DNA from: Sulfuricaulis sp. | Lineage (GTDB): Bacteria > Pseudomonadota > Gammaproteobacteria > Acidiferrobacterales > Sulfurifustaceae | Reading direction: 5' to 3' | DNA: 64,000 nucleotides | Assembly: GCF_024653915.1 (NCBI RefSeq) | Contig: NZ_JANLGY010000001.1 | Coordinates: 61,510-125,509, forward strand | Translations under genes and position numbers: made by a program | Part shown: positions 57,274 to 64,000 of the stretch, piece by piece | Layout: every line of letters starts with the position of its first letter | Numbering within the stretch: position 1 is the first letter of the stretch | Notes under the pieces: generated by a model | The model's database searches: none | What the model was told of the DNA's origin: nothing | The model's input: the letters and a program-made list of their open reading frames with translations, nothing else

Positions 57274-57936
57274 TCAGTCCGGAAACTTTGGAAGCGGTTT
57301 CAACTGTTCTCGACGAGCTTGGAGAGAAGCTAGACACCCGATCAATGGCCCAACTCGTTCTGAGACTGGTCCTGTTCCTTCAGAAATCTTACCCGTGTCG
57401 CCATCTACCGTGTGCGAACACGTCACGCAAGTGAATATGTTATCAATCGTGCTGAGTTCGTCCCGAAGAATATCTAGTCGTTCTGCCAGCCCATCAAGAG
57501 CTTCTTGCGAGCGCAGAACATCATATTTCTTCCCAGCGCGGGATACCTGACGGCCTATATCTGGATGTTGGCCGGTGTGCGCAATTATCGTCGAATGCAC
57601 TACCGCATCCCGATAATCACCTAGATTGCCACATGCGGATATTGTAGTGCCTATTAGATTTCGTATGCTCACAGTCAATAGGAGTTTCTCTGCACACTCG
57701 TTTATAAGGCTGGTCTTCTTGGGCAAAGCAAGACCGCTTATTGCTGCTCGCGCTATGCTGCTTGTTAAGCGCAACCCTCTCTGTAAAGAGAGATTTACTA
57801 GTTCATCACAATCTGCCCAGAGAATAGCTACTTTCCCAATACCGGCTAACTGTTCTTTTGACAGCGCATTTTCAATGTTACGTAAAAATATGTGGCCTGG
57901 AAGATCAGGAAACTTGCTTTCGTGAGGGCGCTTCAT
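57274..57936 (-). CDS. HEPN-like hypothetical protein
   Basis: 220 residues, helical, with lower GC than the genome. LGDYRDAVVHST contains R109-X4-H114, the Arg-His spacing of HEPN ribonucleases, preceded by a helix with polar residues (LWADCDELVNLSLQ). The first half is rich in Leu/Ile/Ala helices. The start is 31 bp from a divergent tiny Lys-rich ORF at 57967. HEPN assignment is my motif reading; other four-helix proteins can show the same pattern. Confidence 0.6.
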   Translation of the reverse strand: MKRPHESKFPDLPGHIFLRNIENALSKEQLAGIGKVAILWADCDELVNLSLQRGLRLTSSIARAAISGLALPKKTSLINECAEKLLLTVSIRNLIGTTISACGNLGDYRDAVVHSTIIAHTGQHPDIGRQVSRAGKKYDVLRSQEALDGLAERLDILRDELSTIDNIFTCVTCSHTVDGDTGKISEGTGPVSERVGPLIGCLASLQARREQLKPLPKFPD

Positions 57937-57966
57937 CTTTCGTCGTTTGCCATATAATATGGCTCC

Positions 57967-58095
57967 ATGAATATGAAGAAACAGGAAAAATCTGAAACTA
58001 GTAAACCCGTCCCCTTCAATGATGCATTGAAGCGGGTATGGGCATCACCGCCACAGCCGAAGAAAACTAAAAAGAAAGCGAAGAAACAGAAATAA
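57967..58095 (+). CDS. Tiny Lys-rich protein (42 aa)
   Basis: 42 codons. It begins MNMKKQEKSETSKPVPFNDA, continues LKRVWASPPQP and ends in a Lys-rich tail. TATAAT (57953-57958) is 8 bp before the ATG, suggesting a leaderless transcript. PFxDALKRxxxxPP is a pattern I associate with small accessory proteins near HEPN-like genes. It is divergent from the gene at 57274. Confidence 0.5.
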   Translation: MNMKKQEKSETSKPVPFNDALKRVWASPPQPKKTKKKAKKQK

Positions 58096-58100
58096 CAGCT

Positions 58101-58313
58101 TTATTGAACGATCTTTACAGGAAGGGCCGGATTTAGTGAGTTAAATGTAAGGGAATTGAATGGTTTGCCTCCCATCCCCACAATGTTCACATTTACTGAC
58201 TCACTGGATTGCGCCTGAACGTGGCTAATAAAAACAACATCCTTTGCGACTAGATAGAGCAGGCAGCTTGCAATGATTGTAAGCATGGCTTTGGTGTATA
58301 AGTCGATCTTCAA
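58101..58313 (-). CDS. Small membrane-anchored protein (70 aa)
   Basis: 70 residues. The N-terminal hydrophobic segment (KAMLTIIASCLLYLVAKDVV) ends in HVQAQ, a possible signal-peptidase site, followed by a short beta-rich tail (SVNVNIVGMGGKPFNS, LPVKIVQ). It resembles a recurrent family of tiny exported proteins ending LPVxIV(K/Q). No function known. It ends 5 bp after the Lys-rich ORF, convergently. Confidence 0.65.
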   Translation of the reverse strand: MKIDLYTKAMLTIIASCLLYLVAKDVVFISHVQAQSSESVNVNIVGMGGKPFNSLTFNSLNPALPVKIVQ

Positions 58314-58416
58314 TTTTTTCTCCTTACCTGAAATAAACGGTACTGGAAAGTAAACGAAAGGTCTGCTTTAATTTTGAATGGTGGTACCCGCCGCCAAATT
58401 TACAACATGCTACGGA

Positions 58417-58515
58417 CTAGCCGTTATAAGCGGCGTCTCTGCGTCTTAGGTGGTCTAGGTACGCGAGCTTTATAGCCGTTTGTAACGGACTAGTTTCTTC
58501 TACATCGCACGTCAT
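58417..58515 (-). CDS. Tiny ORF (32 aa) with perfect ribosome site
   Basis: 32 codons (MTCDVEETSPLQTAIKLAYL then DHLRRRDAAYNG). AAGGAGGTGA precedes the ATG by 5 nt, the strongest Shine-Dalgarno site of this region. It lies 161 bp downstream of the transposase stop on the same strand, in a 363-bp stretch otherwise without a gene. It may be an insertion-sequence passenger or remnant. No family recognised. Confidence 0.45.
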   Translation of the reverse strand: MTCDVEETSPLQTAIKLAYLDHLRRRDAAYNG

Positions 58516-58676
58516 TACTCTCACCTCCTTCCGGTGGCAAGTAGCCATCCGTGTCCCGTTACAGAGCTACCGCCAGAGACAGGAGGAAAAAGAGACGACG
58601 AGTACCGCGAAACAGTATAAAGGCAGCGCCCGGTTCTACAAATCCGCCTCAAAATTGCCTACTTTTAAAGCGTTTC

Positions 58677-59603
58677 TTACGCTTTAGCGTCAGACCGCCG
58701 ATACGTCAGCCTCTTACCGATAATCCCCTGTAAGGCTTTCTCGGTACGTTCGGTGTCACTAACCCCCAGACTGGTACGGTGGCTGTGCCTGAAGTCAAAC
58801 TCATACAGGTAACGCTTCAGATGGTGGGAAGCCACTCTCTGATACGTCCCGTATAGACCACGCTTGAGGACGTTGAAGTACGACTCGATGGTGTTGGTGT
58901 AAACCTCCCCCCTGACGTACTCACCACGCTTATGGGTGACCCTGCGGTGACTCTTGAAGTCGGAACGCTTGAGTCTGTGATAAGAGCCTCCCGTATCCGT
59001 CATTAGCTTGGTATCGTGCTCGATCTGTTGCAGCATGATAGGACGTAACGTCTTGGACGTGATGTCAGGAACGTGGAAGGAACGAACTTCCCCGCCACGT
59101 TCAATAAGCGCGAATATCTTTTCCTTGTCGCCAGAACCTTGACGCGCCCTTTTGACGCCGGGTTTCTTGCCCCAAAAAGTCTCGTCGACTTCAACGACTT
59201 TACCCCCACCACCTAGCTTTGTGGTGTGTTCTTTCTTCATGGCCTCACGGATACGGTGAGTCATGAACCAAGCCGTCTTGTAGGTAACCCCTAACGTCCT
59301 GTGGAGCTGGTGAGAACTCATGCCCTTCTTGCTAGAGCAGAGAAGGTACACAGCCTGTAACCAGACGTTCAGAGGGATTTTGGAGCGTTCAAAGAGAGTC
59401 CCCACGGTCACGGTGAACTGATCTCGACAGGCACGGCACTTGTAGACACCCGGACGGGTAGACTTTCCCTTTAACTCGTAGTGTTCCCCAATGACGCCAC
59501 AGTGAGGACAGACCGAGCCGTGAGGCCAGACTTGGGCCTCTAGGTATTGTCTGGCCTTGTCAGCGTCTTTGAAATGGGGAGCGTTTAGATTTGAGGTAGT
59601 CAT
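58677..59603 (-). CDS. IS1595-family transposase
   Basis: 308 residues. The N-terminal zinc ribbon (SVCPHCGVIGEHYE, YKCRACRDQFTVTVGTLFER) and the ISXO2-like catalytic domain are intact: VVEVDETFWGKKPG (first Asp), LMTDTGGSYHRLKR (second Asp), YTNTIESYFNVLKRGLYG (Asn/Glu/Lys). I could not find terminal inverted repeats or a target duplication, so element borders are undefined. It lies in the accessory patch 57110-60100. Confidence 0.9.
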   Translation of the reverse strand: MTTSNLNAPHFKDADKARQYLEAQVWPHGSVCPHCGVIGEHYELKGKSTRPGVYKCRACRDQFTVTVGTLFERSKIPLNVWLQAVYLLCSSKKGMSSHQLHRTLGVTYKTAWFMTHRIREAMKKEHTTKLGGGGKVVEVDETFWGKKPGVKRARQGSGDKEKIFALIERGGEVRSFHVPDITSKTLRPIMLQQIEHDTKLMTDTGGSYHRLKRSDFKSHRRVTHKRGEYVRGEVYTNTIESYFNVLKRGLYGTYQRVASHHLKRYLYEFDFRHSHRTSLGVSDTERTEKALQGIIGKRLTYRRSDAKA

Positions 59604-59632
59604 GGCACATTCTGCTCAATGTTTGTTGAAAA

Positions 59633-60046
59633 TTAATGTTTCTGAGTCGGTTTGCCGCTTTCAAGATTGGCAAGCAGCCCTGATAGAGCCTGAACCATAT
59701 CTTTCAATTGTTCCGGCTGGAACTGTAGCGTTATTGTGGTTTGATCCACAAAACGAATGTTCATTAGAGCGACTGTGCGCTCTATATTCATTCCCGTTTC
59801 ATATTGAAGAATCTTTTTCGCCAGAATTTTCACTGGCTGCGCCCCGGTCTGTTTAGCGCGCTCGGACGTGATATTTAGTTCTGCTTCGTTAAAAGCAACA
59901 ATCAAATTTTGTGTTATGTCAGGGAGAAATTTGAGGCGGTAAGATTTACCGAGCGCATCTATAAAATCTACAAATCCACCATTTCCCTTATCAAGCGAGC
60001 CGGATTGAACAAGCTTTTCAATTGCAATTTCGGTTAGTTCGGCCAT
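59633..60046 (-). CDS. Hypothetical accessory protein (137 aa)
   Basis: 137 residues, AT-rich. MAELTEIAIEKLVQSGSLDK, DALGKSYRLKFLPDITQNLI and QPEQLKDMVQALSGLLANLE suggest an alpha/beta fold with a helical C-terminus. No membrane segment. It ends 30 bp before the transposase start, so the insertion sequence inserted close to it or uses its promoter. No family recognised. Confidence 0.65.
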   Translation of the reverse strand: MAELTEIAIEKLVQSGSLDKGNGGFVDFIDALGKSYRLKFLPDITQNLIVAFNEAELNITSERAKQTGAQPVKILAKKILQYETGMNIERTVALMNIRFVDQTTITLQFQPEQLKDMVQALSGLLANLESGKPTQKH

Positions 60047-60307
60047 GACGGTTTCTCCTGTCTATGGCTGAATTGTCACCCTAATTCTTGGGTGTGTCAA
60101 GTATATAATGCCGTAAAAAAATGGTATCCGGAAAAGAGCTGGCCCCACCAATCTGAACAACCCGATAAGTGGAATCTCTGCTCAATCGGGGCATGATACG
60201 CCTTGGCCATATGGAGAATCACATGAGCAAACGATCCCGCCGTGGCACAAACAGGCACGTAATATGCACATATACTTATGGAATAGGGACAACAAGGATT
60301 GATTCCC

Positions 60308-63259
60308 ATGAGGCACTTTACCACCGGCCTGCGTACACGGCTGATGTTGCTCGTGTTGCTCGCCGTTATCCCGGCGTTCGGGCTTATGGGTTACACGGCC
60401 ATCAGCCAACGCCAACAAGCGGCCGTGAACGCCGAACGGGATGCGATGAACCTGGCGCGATTGGCCGCGCAGGAACAAAACCAGTTGATTGCGGCCACGC
60501 ATCAGCTGCTGTTTATGTTGTCACAACTGCCGGCGGTGAAACAGCCTACAACCGCGACGGCCTGCAGCCGGATCCTGGCCGAGCTGCGTAACCCCTATCC
60601 CTACTACACGAACTTCGGTGTCGCCACGCCCGACGGGCGCGTCTTCTGCAGCGCGCTGCCGATGGCACGGCCGGTGAACATTAACGACCGCAGTTACTTT
60701 CGTCGCGCCGTCCGGTCCCGCGGTTTCGGCATCGGCGATTATCAGGTCGGGCGCATCACGGGGATCAGCGCCATCAACTTCGGCTATCCGGTTTTCGATG
60801 CCGGTGGAAACATCAAAGCCGTGGTCTTCGCCGCGCTCAATCTGTCCTGGCTCAACAAGCTGATCACCGGTATTGAGCTTCCCACCGACTCAACGCTCAC
60901 GGTGGTGGACAGCCGCGGCACGATCCTGGCGCGCCTTCCCGAGCCGGATAAATGGGTGGGCAAATCCATGCGGGCGTCACCGCTGGTCAGCGTCATCCTC
61001 GCGAATCAACGGGAAGGTACGGCCGAAGAGCCGGGCCTGGATGGCGTGACCCGGCTTTATGCCTTCGCTCCGCTGCACAACAGCCCCGCGGGTAACGTCT
61101 ACGTGAGCATCGGCATCCCGAAAGCCGTGGCCTTCGCTGCCGCGAACAGGGACTTCGCGCGCAATCTGGCACTGCTGCTTCTGGTTGCGACGCTGGCACT
61201 GGTCGCTGCCTGGGTGGGAAGCAATATCTTCGTGCTGCGGCGCCTCCAGGCCCTTGCCGGTGCCGCCCGCCGGCTGGGCCAGGGTGACATGGGTGCACGT
61301 ACTGGATTGCCGCATGGCGCCGAGGAGCTGGGGCAATTAGCCCGCATCTTTGACGACATGGCCGCGGCCATGCAACGTATCAATCGTTCCTTGAAAACCA
61401 TGAGCGCGGGTAACCGCGCCGTGGTAAGGGCGAACAATGAGCAGATGCTGCTGGCGGAAATGTGCCGGATCATCGTCGAGATCGGGGGTTACCGTCTGGC
61501 ATGGGTGGGTTATGCCGAACAGAATCAGAACAAAACCGTGCGCCCGATGGCGCAAGCCGGCTATGAAGAGGGTTATCTCGCGATACTCAACATCACGTGG
61601 GCCGATACCGAGCGCGGACGCGGTCCCATCGGCACGGCGATCCGTACCGGCAAACCCTGTGTCACACGAAACATCCTGAGCGATCCCGCGTTTGCGCCGT
61701 GGCGTGAAGAGGCGCGCAAGCGCGGGTACGGCTCGGTGATGGCCTTGCCGCTGCGCGTGAGCGCCAAAGTGGTCGGCGCGCTTTGCATCTACGCCGAGGA
61801 ACCGGATGCCTTCGACCAGGAAGAAGTCGTGCTGCTTTCGGAAATGGCGAATGACCTGGCCTACGGCATCGCCACCCTGAGCACGCGCACCGAGCGTGAG
61901 CAGGCGCACGAAACCATCCGGCGCATGGCCTACCATGACAGCCTCACGGACCTTCCCAACCATGTCTACTTCGAAGAGCACGTGCAACAGGCGCTGTCCG
62001 AGGCAAGTACACGTAGCCAATCGCTGGCGGTGCTGCTGCTGGGCCTCGACCGTTTCCAGGAGATCAACGACGCGCTCGGGTTTCACCAAGGGGACCTGCT
62101 GCTCAAAGACGTCGGCATGCGTATCCGTGGTGTGCTTAAGGAAGACGAACTGGTGGCGTGCATGCGCGGCAATGAGTTCGGCATCCTGCTCGCGGTGAGT
62201 GACACCGATCATGCCGCCGAGGCCGCGCGGCGGATCCTGGATGCATTGGGGGCGCCGTTTACCATGAGCGGCCTTATGCTGAATGTCAGTGCGGCCGTGG
62301 GCATCTCCCTCTTTCCGCAACACGGCTCAGAGACGATACGCCTCATCCAGCACGCGGACGTAGCCATGCGCCAAGCGAAGAAGTCGGGGAAAGGTTACAC
62401 CTTTTATACCGCGGAGCAGGACGAGGGCAGTCTCAGACGCCTAACGTTGGCCGGGGAATTGCGGCGCGCGATCGAAGAGGACGAGTTGGTTCTGCACTAT
62501 CAGCCCAAGATCGACATGCGCACCGGCCAAGTATGCGGCGCGGAAGCGCTGGTCCGCTGGATCCATCCGCAGCAAGGCATGATCCCGCCCGATGAGTTCA
62601 TCCCGCTGGCGGAGCACAGCGGCCTGATCGAACCGTTGACCGACTGGGTCGTGGGAGCCGCCTTGCGCCAGTCGTCCACCTGGCGACATGCCGGAGTGGC
62701 GCTGCCTGTCGCGGTCAACCTCTCCACGCGCAACCTGCGGGATGCGGAGTTGCTGGGCAAGATGGAACAATTGCTCATGGCGTGGGGCGCTGAAGCCGGC
62801 TGGCTTGAGTTGGAGATCACGGAGAGCGCCGTGATGGACGATCCGGAGGGCGCGCTTGAGATTCTCAAGCGTTTAAGCAATCTGGGCTTCACGCTGTTCA
62901 TCGATGACTTCGGTACTGGCTATTCTTCCCTGGGCTACCTCCAGAAATTGCCAGTGGACAGTTTGAAGATCGATAAATCCTTTGTCATCGACATGCAAGC
63001 TAACAAAGACTCGGCGACCATCGTGCGTTCGACGATTACGCTCGCGCACGATCTGGGTTTGAAGGTCGTGGCCGAGGGCGTGGAGAATCAGGCCGTGTGG
63101 GACCGGTTGGCCGCCCTGGGCTGTGATGTGGCACAGGGCTATCACATCAGCAAGCCCCTGCCGGCGAAGCAATTTAAGGAGTGGATGGATCAGTACATAC
63201 GGAACTCGAAGGCGGGCAGGCGCGCGGGTCACGCGCGGTTGAAGCGAGCCGTTGAATGA
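60308..63259 (+). CDS. Membrane sensor with Cache, HAMP, GAF, degenerate GGDEF and EAL domains
   Basis: 983 residues from ATG 60308 with AAGGA 9 nt upstream. Two membrane segments (LMLLVLLAVIPAFGLMGYTA; LALLLLVATLALVAAWVGSN) flank a Cache-type sensor. HAMP, then GAF (MCRIIVEIGGYRLAWVGYAE), then GGDEF with signature RGNEF (620-624), which is degenerate, then EAL: E746-A-L-V-R-W, ELEITESAV, IDDFGTGYSSLGYL, VAEGVEN all intact. Predicted c-di-GMP phosphodiesterase; the cyclase half is probably inactive or GTP-sensing. Confidence 0.93.
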   Translation: MRHFTTGLRTRLMLLVLLAVIPAFGLMGYTAISQRQQAAVNAERDAMNLARLAAQEQNQLIAATHQLLFMLSQLPAVKQPTTATACSRILAELRNPYPYYTNFGVATPDGRVFCSALPMARPVNINDRSYFRRAVRSRGFGIGDYQVGRITGISAINFGYPVFDAGGNIKAVVFAALNLSWLNKLITGIELPTDSTLTVVDSRGTILARLPEPDKWVGKSMRASPLVSVILANQREGTAEEPGLDGVTRLYAFAPLHNSPAGNVYVSIGIPKAVAFAAANRDFARNLALLLLVATLALVAAWVGSNIFVLRRLQALAGAARRLGQGDMGARTGLPHGAEELGQLARIFDDMAAAMQRINRSLKTMSAGNRAVVRANNEQMLLAEMCRIIVEIGGYRLAWVGYAEQNQNKTVRPMAQAGYEEGYLAILNITWADTERGRGPIGTAIRTGKPCVTRNILSDPAFAPWREEARKRGYGSVMALPLRVSAKVVGALCIYAEEPDAFDQEEVVLLSEMANDLAYGIATLSTRTEREQAHETIRRMAYHDSLTDLPNHVYFEEHVQQALSEASTRSQSLAVLLLGLDRFQEINDALGFHQGDLLLKDVGMRIRGVLKEDELVACMRGNEFGILLAVSDTDHAAEAARRILDALGAPFTMSGLMLNVSAAVGISLFPQHGSETIRLIQHADVAMRQAKKSGKGYTFYTAEQDEGSLRRLTLAGELRRAIEEDELVLHYQPKIDMRTGQVCGAEALVRWIHPQQGMIPPDEFIPLAEHSGLIEPLTDWVVGAALRQSSTWRHAGVALPVAVNLSTRNLRDAELLGKMEQLLMAWGAEAGWLELEITESAVMDDPEGALEILKRLSNLGFTLFIDDFGTGYSSLGYLQKLPVDSLKIDKSFVIDMQANKDSATIVRSTITLAHDLGLKVVAEGVENQAVWDRLAALGCDVAQGYHISKPLPAKQFKEWMDQYIRNSKAGRRAGHARLKRAVE

Positions 63260-63387
63260 CCGCTTCTGATTGATGCGACCGGCTGCTCTTGGCCGTAAGG
63301 AGTCATTCCCACCACGCTTCAACACTGAAGAGCTAGGGGTCTGGGGAGTGCGTCCCTGAACTTTCCACGCTGGATTCCGGATACCCT

Positions 63388-63416
63388 AAAAAAACCGCCC
63401 ATTCGGGCGGTTTTTT
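63388..63416. terminator. Bidirectional terminator between GGDEF-EAL gene and soxZ
   Basis: AAAAAACCGCCC pairs with GGGCGGTTTTTT around a short ATTC loop, with A-run on the left and T-run on the right. It lies between two convergent genes and can serve both. Confidence 0.92.
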
Positions 63417-63438
63417 ACTGATGGAATTCGGCTTTGAC

Positions 63439-63762
63439 TCAGGAAATGTCCACAACGCCTTCGAGCGTGGCGGATTCTCCCATATTGTCGCTCCAGAAAA
63501 CCTTGAGCTTATCGCCCTGCTTGGCATCCTTGAGTCGGAAACCGATCAGCGGGTCCTCGGAAATTCCGGCACCGGTATTCACCGTGGCGACAATCTTGCC
63601 GTTGTGCTCCAGGGTTATCCGCTGAATGAAATGTGGCGGGATTTTCTTCCCCGTATTCTTGTCGGTGCGCAGACCGGTTTCCATCGGGTGAGTAATCAGC
63701 ACCTGCAGCTCAACCCCACCGTCCTGGGCGCGGGTGCGCATTTTCATCTTGCGATCAGCCAT
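63439..63762 (-). CDS. soxZ: Thiosulfate oxidation carrier complex subunit SoxZ
   Basis: 107 residues from the second possible Met (GAGG 11 nt upstream; ATG at 63771 is the alternative). VELQVLITHPMETGLRTDKN, PPHFIQRITLEHNGKIVATV and FWSDNMGESATLEGVV are SoxZ blocks. SoxZ pairs with SoxY, the carrier that holds thiosulfate-derived sulfur on a C-terminal Cys in the periplasm. It follows soxY on the minus strand. Confidence 0.96.
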   Translation of the reverse strand: MADRKMKMRTRAQDGGVELQVLITHPMETGLRTDKNTGKKIPPHFIQRITLEHNGKIVATVNTGAGISEDPLIGFRLKDAKQGDKLKVFWSDNMGESATLEGVVDIS

Positions 63763-63790
63763 TTCAATCATTACCTCAATATTAAATTTA

Positions 63791-63870
63791 AACCGCGGAG
63801 GGCGCAGAGATCGCAGAGAATTCTATGAACTAGAATTGTCGCTCTGCGTGCTCTGCGTTCTCTGCGGTGA
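63791..63870. repeat. Inverted repeat of GCAGAGA units between soxY and soxZ
   Basis: AAACCGCGGAGGGCGCAGAG and TCGCAGAGAATTCT on the left mirror AGAATTGTCGCTCTGCGTG and CTCTGCGTTCTCTGCGGTG on the right. The long hairpin lies within the soxY-soxZ intergenic region. Confidence 0.8.
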
Positions 63871-63899
63871 ATAATCATAAAATTCATCGCCAGAAACAA

Positions 63900-64000
63900 T
63901 TAACCCCCACACCCGCCCGCCGTGACCTTGATGTTCTGCTTGGCCACGTGGAGCTTGCCGCCGGCCTTGACGACGGCGTAGACGTCCGAGGTGTTGCCCA
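63900..64000 (-). CDS. soxY: Thiosulfate oxidation carrier SoxY, C-terminal part
   Basis: Partial: only the last 33 codons are inside the window. The visible C-terminus (VKAGGKLHVAKQNIKVTAG then GCGG) ends in the hallmark GGCGG, whose Cys carries the sulfur substrate. It lies upstream of soxZ on the minus strand, the usual soxYZ order. Confidence 0.95.
   Translation of the reverse strand, partial: GNTSDVYAVVKAGGKLHVAKQNIKVTAGGCGG

Noticed and set aside
57207..57434. 75-codon plus-strand ORF (MLLNLGGREVDIWSLPPLDD...)
   Set aside because: Amino-acid composition is protein-like, but there is no ribosome site and it overlaps the 3' end of the HEPN-like gene by 160 bp. It could be a remnant; not supported enough to list as a gene.
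58551..58733. 60-codon plus-strand ORF at the transposase end
   Set aside because: Very basic, overlaps the transposase C-terminus antisense, no ribosome site.
58314..59660. Complete IS1595 element with defined ends
   Set aside because: I compared both flanks and found no convincing terminal inverted repeats or target-site duplication, so only the transposase gene is annotated.
60169..60591. 140-codon plus-strand ORF before the GGDEF-EAL gene
   Set aside because: Runs out of frame into the N-terminus of the sensor gene and has no family-like segment.

Overview
This is a contiguous chromosomal segment from a GC-rich (roughly 58-61% by eye) gammaproteobacterium that very probably oxidises sulfur and fixes CO2. 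Three observations point that way. The right edge carries soxZ and the 3' end of soxY, including the GGCGG carrier tail. A CbbY-type sugar-bisphosphatase is present. Several gammaproteobacterial gene orders are intact: pcnB-folK-dgk-panB-panC-panD, smc-zipA-ligA, rluB-scpB-scpA-trpS and yciB-yciI-bolA-ppiC. An Acidiferrobacterales-like organism would fit, but that placement is inference.

Layout. Positions 1-11,800 form a glycogen/alpha-glucan region: malQ (cut by the left edge), a GH57 hydrolase and glgC on the minus strand, glgA divergent from them, then small stress-type genes (hpf, an SAP protein), a DUF4912 protein, a GH57 branching enzyme and glucokinase. Positions 11,880-17,825 hold tRNA-Leu(CAA), a membrane protein with a lectin-like tail, the pantothenate/pcnB operon and tRNA-Glu(CTC). 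pcnB appears to start with AUU. Downstream of tRNA-Glu lies about 0.55 kb of hairpins and tRNA-end remnants. Positions 18,445-32,000 carry housekeeping and signalling genes: queD, an esterase, a sulfurtransferase, a hybrid histidine kinase, an aminotransferase, cbbY, dksA, uppP, dedA, a degenerate GGDEF protein and yheT. Positions 32,400-36,270 are a chromate-resistance operon (chrB, chrA, chrC/SOD, chrE/rhodanese, second chrB domain) with a palindromic operator. Positions 36,500-46,970 are core genes.

Positions 47,100-50,105 are AT-rich. The body of ligA and two unknown downstream genes look foreign, and the composition breaks inside ligA at about codon 43. zipA and smc follow with native composition. 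At 55,116-57,107 one reading frame joins a complete QueF (queuosine pathway) to a complete D-ribulokinase-like FGGY kinase. A tandem 50-bp stem-loop repeat lies just upstream. Positions 57,110-60,100 form an accessory patch: a HEPN-like gene, tiny ORFs and an IS1595-type transposase. The window ends with a GGDEF-EAL protein and soxZ/soxY.

The best candidates for undescribed biology are the QueF-kinase fusion with its leader repeats, the mosaic ligA operon, and the tRNA-Glu-associated hairpin array. No CRISPR array, rRNA or complete prophage was seen.
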